Origin: an uncultured Lachnospiraceae bacterium
Lineage (GTDB): Bacteria; Bacillota; Clostridia; Lachnospirales; Lachnospiraceae
Length of the DNA: 64,000 bases
Direction: 5' to 3'
NCBI GenBank assembly: GCA_947626395.1
Contig: CANQRU010000007.1
Location: 1-64,000 of the forward strand
In this document: positions 58,979-64,000 of the stretch, one piece after another
Numbering within the stretch: the stretch's first letter is position 1
Layout of the letters: each line of letters starts with the position of its first letter
Notes under the pieces: model-generated
Seen by the model: the letters and a program-made list of their open reading frames with translations, nothing else
Database searches by the model: none
Told to the model about the DNA's origin: nothing
Position numbers and translations under genes: made by a program

Positions 58979-59219
58979 GCGGACGGAAGACCCGGCGCCT
59001 GCACTCATGGTTACGGAGGGAAGAGAATCTAAGACAAAAAAGAACCGGTTTGGGGGGCACTGTCAAATTCGCGGGAATTTCTGAAGAAATTCCCGCTCAG
59101 GTTGACACTGCGTCCATGACTTGTGGTCATGGCCGCAGACCCCCCAAACCGGCCCTTTTTCGCCTAAGATTCTCTAACCCTCCTCCACAAATCGCGCAGC
59201 CGCCGGGTCTTCCGTCCGC
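58979..59219. repeat. Foldback palindromic element 1 (241 bp)
   Basis: The outer arms are a perfect 19-base inverted repeat (58979-58997 with 59201-59219). Further inward the same arms pair again: CTGC/GCAG, GGAGGG/CCCTCC, AGAGAATCT/AGATTCTCT and a perfect 13-base segment (59045-59057 with 59140-59152) flanked by A-run/T-run. The centre carries two more hairpins: an 11-base perfect stem with TGAA loop (59071-59096) and a 7-base stem (59114-59132), plus TGTCAA/TTGACA. It is non-coding, lies after spoIVA, and could be a mobile palindromic repeat (MITE-like) or a structured RNA. Confidence 0.75.
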
Positions 59220-59269
59220 TGTGCTTCGCAGGCGCGGGGATGCAATATACCTCGCTCCCGGAAAAACCA

Positions 59270-59490
59270 GCGAAGGAAGCATACTCCTCCTGAGGTGAAT
59301 TTTGTGAGCGGTGAAAAGACTTAGCGAACAGTGATTTGCGTTGGTGCGAAAAATGGAAGGACCAGTAAAGTACCCTCTCAGATGCACCCAGGCTGGTTCC
59401 ATTTTTCGCACCTGCCCTTAGCAAATCGCTGTGAACTTAGGCTTTTCCCGCGAGCAAACCTGAACCTCAGGAGGAGTATGCTTCCTTCGC
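59270..59490. repeat. Foldback palindromic element 2 (221 bp)
   Basis: Perfect 27-base outer arms (59270-59296 with 59464-59490) and a perfect 16-base inner pairing (59343-59358 with 59397-59412), with partly complementary sequence between them, make an almost continuous cruciform around a 38-base loop that itself has CCAG/CTGG. Its sequence is unrelated to element 1, which ends 50 bases before it. No coding potential. Confidence 0.75.
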
Positions 59491-59491
59491 G

Positions 59492-59534
59492 TCTCTCCCG
59501 CGAATGTTTCTCTGCGAATGTCTCTCCCGCGAAT
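59492..59534 (+). repeat. Short direct repeats after element 2
   Basis: TCTCTCCCGCGAAT occurs at 59492-59505 and 59521-59534, with a shortened copy (TCTCTGCGAATG) between. It adjoins the right end of foldback element 2. Confidence 0.6.
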
Positions 59535-59651
59535 ATGTGCCATCTATTTTCAAATCATTGCATCGTCTTGTAAAACTGCATTTGAAACTGCATTTTCCGC
59601 TATCTTTTTTGCCGTCCATGCGTTATACTTCTGTAGGGAGGAGCGGAGACC

Positions 59652-59693
59652 ATGCGGAAAAGGAGATTACAGAGAGAGGCCATCCGCCTATAA
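59652..59693 (+). CDS. Short upstream ORF (13 residues) before LCP gene
   Basis: ATG 59652 lies 7 bases after GGAGGAG and encodes MRKRRLQREAIRL, stopping at TAA 59691-59693, 4 bases before the LCP start. The LCP start itself has no good ribosome binding site, so ribosomes finishing this peptide probably reinitiate there. A TATACT at 59624-59629 could be the -10 of the transcript. Confidence 0.45.
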   Translation: MRKRRLQREAIRL

Positions 59694-59697
59694 AGAT

Positions 59698-61044
59698 ATG
59701 AACAGGGATTCCGAAAGGAATATAAGGCAAAGAAACCAGGTAAACCAAAGAAAAACACCGAAAGCGTCGAAAGCGCCGGAACCGGAGATCAATCTGGACA
59801 TGCTGTGGCCGCCGGAGAATGACGCGGATTATCCGGACGATGATACGGATGGTACATATCTGGATGAGGACTACCCGGACGAAGGGTATATTGACGAAGA
59901 ATATCTGAAAGATATATATTCGGAAGAAGAATACACAGACGAGGAGTATCCGGACGGTGCATATCCGGAGGAGAACGGTGCAGACGGCGATTATTCGGAT
60001 AACGTATATGCAGAGGAATACGATCCGAAAGCAGGAAGATCCGGGAGAGATACCGCCGGCCGGCGCGCGAAACCGGCAAAGGCCGGAAAGAGGCGGAAGA
60101 AAAAACGCTTCCATCCGGGAAGGATTCTTCTGCTTCTGATCCTGCTTATTGCCGCCGCGGGCGGGCTCTGGGTCTTTGCGGTCAATACCGTCTATGACCG
60201 GATGCATTACGATCCCATTGAGTCTTTACAGTATACGGCCATGGAGACGGAAGGCGTCACCAATATCCTTCTGATCGGCAATGATTCCCGCGAGGACAGC
60301 GACGACGGACGTTCGGACGCCATGCTGCTGGTATCCATCAATAACCGGACGAAGAAGATCTATATGACTTCCTTCCTGCGGGACATGTATGTAGAGATAC
60401 AGGGCCATAAGAATAACCGCCTGAACGAGGCGTATTCCTTCGGCGGCCCCGAGCTTCTGATGGAGACGATCCGGCTGAATTTCGGGATCGAAGTGAACCG
60501 GTACATGCTTGTGAATTTCCAGGCGTTTGCCCATCTGGTGGACGCGGCGGGCGGCGTCGATCTGGAGCTGACCAACGGAGAGGTGATCTATGTCAACGGC
60601 TATCTGGCGGAATACAATATGCTGGAGAACCGGACTCCCGGCACGGATTATCTGGACGAGACGCTGAGCGGTATGATCCATCTGAACGGGCCGCAGGCCC
60701 TGGCTTACTGCAGGAACCGCTATATCGGCACGGATTTCGCCCGAACGGGGCGGCAGAGGAAAGTGCTGTCCGCGCTTGTGGAGAAGGCGCCGGCTATCCT
60801 GGCCGGTCATTTCATGGATCTGATCCGTGATCTGCCGGAAGACCTGACGACGAATCTTACAAAGGACGAATGTATGCGCCTGAGCCTTATGGCGCCCGCG
60901 GCGGTTGTCTACGGGATCGAACAGCAGAGTATCCCCGTAAGCGGAAGCTATTCGGACGCCAGGATCCGGGACATGGCGGTGCTTGAGGTGGATTTTGAGA
61001 CGAACAGGCAGTTCCTGCGCGAGAGTATTTACGGTGAACAGTAA
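59698..61044 (+). CDS. LytR-CpsA-Psr (LCP) family protein with acidic repeat tail
   Basis: LCP proteins transfer lipid-linked polymers such as teichoic acids or capsule onto peptidoglycan. The start at ATG 59698 gives 448 residues. A cytoplasmic tail of about 140 residues contains a five-residue Tyr/Asp/Glu repeat (residues 54-108), then a Lys/Arg-rich stretch, one transmembrane helix (142-162) and the extracytoplasmic LCP domain ('ILLIGNDSREDSDDGRSDAM', 'FLRDMYVEI', 'RLNEAYSFGGPELLMETI', 'YCRNRY'). The Arg/Asp residues that bind pyrophosphate are present. The frame is open upstream to 59518, but that part is AT-rich intergenic-like sequence. Typical LCP proteins have short tails, so the repeat is unusual. 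Confidence 0.9.
   Translation: MNRDSERNIRQRNQVNQRKTPKASKAPEPEINLDMLWPPENDADYPDDDTDGTYLDEDYPDEGYIDEEYLKDIYSEEEYTDEEYPDGAYPEENGADGDYSDNVYAEEYDPKAGRSGRDTAGRRAKPAKAGKRRKKKRFHPGRILLLLILLIAAAGGLWVFAVNTVYDRMHYDPIESLQYTAMETEGVTNILLIGNDSREDSDDGRSDAMLLVSINNRTKKIYMTSFLRDMYVEIQGHKNNRLNEAYSFGGPELLMETIRLNFGIEVNRYMLVNFQAFAHLVDAAGGVDLELTNGEVIYVNGYLAEYNMLENRTPGTDYLDETLSGMIHLNGPQALAYCRNRYIGTDFARTGRQRKVLSALVEKAPAILAGHFMDLIRDLPEDLTTNLTKDECMRLSLMAPAAVVYGIEQQSIPVSGSYSDARIRDMAVLEVDFETNRQFLRESIYGEQ
59857..60021 (+). repeat. 15-bp tandem repeat encoding a pentapeptide
   Basis: Eleven imperfect 15-base units encode Y-x-(D/E)-(D/E)-x. Tyrosine falls exactly every fifth residue from Tyr54 to Tyr89, then at 99 and 104, with one unit lacking Tyr (GADGD). 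The DNA has diverged at third positions, so the repeat is old rather than freshly expanded. Confidence 0.8.
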
Positions 61045-61058
61045 AAATGGGAACGCAA

Positions 61059-61087
61059 TTGTAAAATCGGTTCCGTCGTGATATACT
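61059..61087 (+). promoter_or_regulatory. Possible promoter for beta-CASP nuclease gene
   Basis: TTGTAA (61059-61064), 17 bases, TATACT (61082-61087), located in the 80-base gap after the LCP gene. Confidence 0.5.
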
Positions 61088-61124
61088 GATTACAGGAATC
61101 GGAGAAGAAAGCGGGGACAGGCGT

Positions 61125-62744
61125 ATGAAGCTTACATTTATCGGAGCGGATCACGAAGTGACGGGAAGCTGCCATTATCTGGAATGCGGACAGACGAAGC
61201 TTCTTGTGGACTGCGGTATGGAACAGGGAGTCAATGTATATGAGAACGCGGAGCTGCCGGTCAGTTATGCGCAGATCGACTATGTGCTCGTGACTCACGC
61301 CCATGTGGATCACACGGGCTACCTGCCGCTGATCTACGCGAGAGGATTCCGGGGGGAGATCATCACTACGGTCGCCACCGGCGATCTGTGCGGGATCATG
61401 CTCCGTGACAGCGCCCACATCCAGGAGATGGAGGCGGAGTGGAAGAACCGGAAGGCCCGACGGGCCGGCCGCGCGGAGGTGGATCCGCTTTATACGGTAA
61501 ACGACGCGGAGGGAGCGCTTCAGCTTCTCAGAACGCAGGAATACGATGAGATCGTGAAGCTGAACGACGATATTTCCCTGCGTTTTACGGACGCGGGACA
61601 TCTGCTTGGTTCGGCGTCCATCGAGGTCTGGTGCCGTGAGGACGGCGTGGAGAAGAAGATCGTATTCTCCGGAGACATCGGCAATAAGCATAAACCGCTG
61701 ATCCGCGATCCCCAGTACATCGGCGAGGCGGATTATGTGGTCATGGAGTGTACCTACGGCGACCGCAGCCATGAGGTGGAAGGCGGCCGGAAGACCACGG
61801 AAGAACATATCGCGCGGTTTGCGAAGATCATCCAGGAGACGCTGGATAAGGGCGGCAACGTGGTGATCCCGGCGTTCGCGGTGGGGCGCACCCAGGAGCT
61901 TCTGTATTTCCTGCGCAAGATCAAGCTGGACCATATGATCCAGGGCCACGACGGTTTTGAAGTCTATGTGGACAGCCCTCTGGCGATTGAAGCGACCCAT
62001 GTGTTTAAGAAGAACCTGCTGCGCTGCTACGACGAGGAGACGAAGAAACTGGTGGAGCAGGGGATCAATCCCATCGAATTCCCCGGCCTCAGGCTGGCGG
62101 TCACCAGCGACGAGTCCAAGGCGATCAATTTCGATACGAAGCCGAAGGTGATCATTTCGGCGGCCGGCATGTGCGACGCGGGACGGATCCGCCATCATCT
62201 GAAGCATAATCTGTGGCGGCCGGAGTGCTGCGTGGTGTTTGCCGGCTATCAGGCGGCGGCGACCCTTGGCCGCGCCCTGATGGATGGGGCGGCGTCTGTG
62301 AAGATCTTCGGCGAGACCATCGATGTAGAAGCCAGGATCGCCGAACTTCCGGGCTTAAGCGGCCACGCGGACCGGGAAGGACTCCTGGAGTGGATCCGCG
62401 CGTTTCAGAAGAAGCCGCAGATGGTGTTCATGGTCCATGGCGAGGACAAGGTCTGCGATGTGTTCGCGGAGCAGTTAAACCGGGCGGAGAAGCTGACGGC
62501 GTCGGCGCCGTTTTCCGGTTCGGTCTATGATCTGGCAGCCGGCCGGTGGATTAAGCAGACCGAGGGCGTGCCGGTCGTGAAGGAGACCGCCGGGAAGAGG
62601 CGCGCCGACAGCGTATTCGCCAGACTCGTGGCGGCCGCGGAACGGCTCATGCAGGTCGTGCGGAAGAATGAAGGCGTATCGAACAAGGATCTGGCGAAGT
62701 TCGCCGATCAGATCCATTCGCTGTGCGACAAGTGGGACCGGTAG
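61125..62744 (+). CDS. Metallo-beta-lactamase/beta-CASP ribonuclease-like protein
   Basis: A 539-residue protein with the metal-binding motif 'THAHVDHTGYLP' (H58, H60, D62, H63), later ligands in 'DAGHLLGSASIEV' and 'FSGDIG', and the beta-CASP elements 'PAFAVGRTQELLYFL' and 'GLSGHADREGLLEW'. It belongs to the YSH1/CPSF73-like branch of RNA-processing exo/endonucleases, distinct from RNase J. The C-terminal 70 residues form a helical extension. It probably acts in RNA turnover in the cytoplasm. RNase HI follows 54 bases later. Confidence 0.9.
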   Translation: MKLTFIGADHEVTGSCHYLECGQTKLLVDCGMEQGVNVYENAELPVSYAQIDYVLVTHAHVDHTGYLPLIYARGFRGEIITTVATGDLCGIMLRDSAHIQEMEAEWKNRKARRAGRAEVDPLYTVNDAEGALQLLRTQEYDEIVKLNDDISLRFTDAGHLLGSASIEVWCREDGVEKKIVFSGDIGNKHKPLIRDPQYIGEADYVVMECTYGDRSHEVEGGRKTTEEHIARFAKIIQETLDKGGNVVIPAFAVGRTQELLYFLRKIKLDHMIQGHDGFEVYVDSPLAIEATHVFKKNLLRCYDEETKKLVEQGINPIEFPGLRLAVTSDESKAINFDTKPKVIISAAGMCDAGRIRHHLKHNLWRPECCVVFAGYQAAATLGRALMDGAASVKIFGETIDVEARIAELPGLSGHADREGLLEWIRAFQKKPQMVFMVHGEDKVCDVFAEQLNRAEKLTASAPFSGSVYDLAAGRWIKQTEGVPVVKETAGKRRADSVFARLVAAAERLMQVVRKNEGVSNKDLAKFADQIHSLCDKWDR

Positions 62745-62798
62745 GGATGTATGCGGCAGAAGCCGGACTGTAAGGCAGAATAAGGGAGAATAAGCGAT

Positions 62799-63287
62799 AT
62801 GGGAAAAGTAATGATCTATACGGACGGCGCCGCCCGGGGCAACCCCGACGGCCCCGGAGGCTACGGGACCATTCTTCAGTATACGGACAGGAAAGGCGAC
62901 GTATATGAGAAATGTATTTCCGCAGGCTACGAGCGCACCACGAACAACCGTATGGAACTGATGGCCGCCATCGCCGGCCTGGAAGCGCTCAACCGTCCCT
63001 GCGAGGTGGAGATCTATTCGGATTCCCGGTACCTGACCGACGCCTTTAACCAGGGCTGGATCGACAACTGGGTCAGCAATAACTGGCGGCGCGGCAAAAG
63101 CGGTCCGGTGAAGAACATCGACCTGTGGGAGAGGCTCCTTGCGGCCAAACGCTGCCACCGGGTGACGTTTATCTGGGTGAAAGGCCATGCGGGGAATCCT
63201 TTAAATGAACGGTGCGACCTTCTGGCGACTTCGGCGGCGGACGGCAGCGATCTGCTGGTGGATGAAGGCGTGGAGGAAGCGCTGTAA
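62799..63287 (+). CDS. rnhA: Ribonuclease HI
   Basis: It degrades the RNA strand of RNA-DNA hybrids. The 162-residue protein has all catalytic residues of type 1 RNase H: D9 ('[11 protein letters not shown]'-like '[17 protein letters not shown]'), E53 ('NNRMELMA'), D75 ('YSDSRY'), H130 and D140 ('[14 protein letters not shown]'). The basic protrusion ('[16 protein letters not shown]') is present. The start at ATG 62799 is preceded by AAGGGAG. Confidence 0.97.
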   Translation: MGKVMIYTDGAARGNPDGPGGYGTILQYTDRKGDVYEKCISAGYERTTNNRMELMAAIAGLEALNRPCEVEIYSDSRYLTDAFNQGWIDNWVSNNWRRGKSGPVKNIDLWERLLAAKRCHRVTFIWVKGHAGNPLNERCDLLATSAADGSDLLVDEGVEEAL

Positions 63288-63331
63288 GGGCATAGAAATA
63301 CAAAATCAGTACGCAGGAGTAAGTAGTCGGT

Positions 63332-64000
63332 ATGCTGTTTAATTCGCTGGAGTTCCTGATCTTTTTTCCGATCGTTGTAATCGTGTTTTTCGCTGTTCCG
63401 AAGAGATGGAAGAATCTGTGGCTTCTGGCGGCCAGCTATTATTTTTATATGTGCTGGAACGCCAGATATGCCCTGCTTCTGCTTTTTTCCACAGCGGTTA
63501 CCTATTTAAGCGGACTCCTCATGGATCGGGTCCAGAAAAGCGGCCTCTCCAGGAGACGGAAAGAAAACCGCAAGAAGGCGGTCGTAGCCGTCAGCCTCTT
63601 TCTGAACCTGTTCATCCTTTTCTATTTCAAATATATCAATTTCGCTCTGGAGACGCTTAAGCAGCTCTTTGCGCTGATCCATATCGAACTTCATGTGCCG
63701 TTCTTCGACGTGCTTCTTCCGGTAGGGATCTCGTTCTATATCTTTCAGGCGCTCGGTTATACCATGGATGTATACCGTGAGAAGATCTCCGCCGAGAGAA
63801 ATTTCTTCCAGTACGCGCTGTTTGTCTCGTTCTTCCCGCAGCTGGTGGCGGGTCCCATCGAACGTTCCGGAAACCTCTTAAAGCAGCTTAAGGATCCGAA
63901 GCCGTTCGATTATGATTCGGTTCGTACCGGCCTTCTGCTTATGCTTTGGGGACTGTTCTTAAAAGTGGTGATCAGCGACCGGTGCGCGGTCCTTGTCAAT
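63332..64000 (+). CDS. MBOAT-family O-acyltransferase, 3' end outside window
   Basis: The frame from ATG 63332 (AGGAG upstream at 63315) stays open to the end of the window, 223 codons. The product is hydrophobic and begins 'LFNSLEFLIFFPIVVIVFFAVP', then 'LWLLAASYYFYMCWNARYALLL', 'FYFKYINFALETL', 'LLPVGISFYIFQALGYTMDVY' and 'VSFFPQLVAGPIERS'. These are hallmarks of AlgI/DltB-type membrane-bound O-acyltransferases that acetylate or alanylate cell-surface polymers. The catalytic histidine would lie beyond the window end. An SGNH partner often follows but cannot be seen. Confidence 0.93.
   Translation, partial: MLFNSLEFLIFFPIVVIVFFAVPKRWKNLWLLAASYYFYMCWNARYALLLLFSTAVTYLSGLLMDRVQKSGLSRRRKENRKKAVVAVSLFLNLFILFYFKYINFALETLKQLFALIHIELHVPFFDVLLPVGISFYIFQALGYTMDVYREKISAERNFFQYALFVSFFPQLVAGPIERSGNLLKQLKDPKPFDYDSVRTGLLLMLWGLFLKVVISDRCAVLVN

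Noticed and set aside
59518..59697. N-terminal extension of the LCP protein from ATG 59518
   Set aside because: The extra 60 residues would come from AT-rich intergenic sequence with repeats, and no ribosome binding site precedes that ATG.

Overview
The window looks like chromosome of a spore-forming, gut-type Firmicute, most likely a Lachnospiraceae-like Clostridium. The evidence is a spoIVA gene with a SigE-type promoter, strong AGGAGG ribosome binding sites, lipoprotein solute-binding proteins, GC-rich third codon positions, and the order DUF512 protein - der - plsY - gpsA. No rRNA, tRNA, CRISPR array or intact transposon was found. Nearly all genes are on the plus strand.

Layout. 1-5380: the 3' part of an MMPL/RND transporter overlapping a large GLUG-repeat surface protein. 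5508-6716 (minus): a long-form PRPP synthetase. 6924-11456: housekeeping genes (DUF512/PDZ Fe-S protein, Der GTPase, PlsY, GpsA). 11694-31534: a glycan-catabolism island: GH38 alpha-mannosidase, GH2 beta-galactosidase, an esterase, GH20, GH18, a transglutaminase-like protein, GH29, a CBM9-like protein and a BNR/sialidase-fold protein. It is interrupted at 26.9-29.6 kb by two gene remnants and a small HTH gene behind an apparent leader-peptide attenuator. 31934-45181: an ABC import operon without an ATPase: two solute-binding proteins (one fused to carbohydrate-binding-like domains), two permease pairs, an NHL-TPR-Yip1 membrane protein and a DUF5696 lipoprotein. 45417-51982: GH29, GH3 and GH2 beta-mannosidase. 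52356-57378: livJHMGF for branched-chain amino acids. 57443-58918: spoIVA. 58919-59697: non-coding DNA with two large, unrelated foldback palindromes. 59698-64000: an LCP-family protein with an acidic pentapeptide repeat, a beta-CASP nuclease, RNase HI and a truncated MBOAT acyltransferase.

How it fits together. The glycosidases show no signal peptides, so they are probably cytoplasmic. Alpha- and beta-mannosidase, beta-hexosaminidase, a GH18 enzyme, beta-galactosidase, two fucosidases, a GH3 of the beta-xylosidase-like branch and a sialidase-fold protein would together suit trimming of imported complex (N-glycan-like) oligosaccharides. The ABC operon in the middle would be the importer, borrowing an ATPase encoded elsewhere. 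The substrate is inferred from enzyme families, not shown.

The most unusual items are the ATPase-less double-permease operon with its Yip1/NHL and DUF5696 partners, the leader-peptide/hairpin array at 27.2-27.4 kb, the two foldback elements at 59.0-59.5 kb, and low-complexity insertions in four large enzymes of the glycan island.
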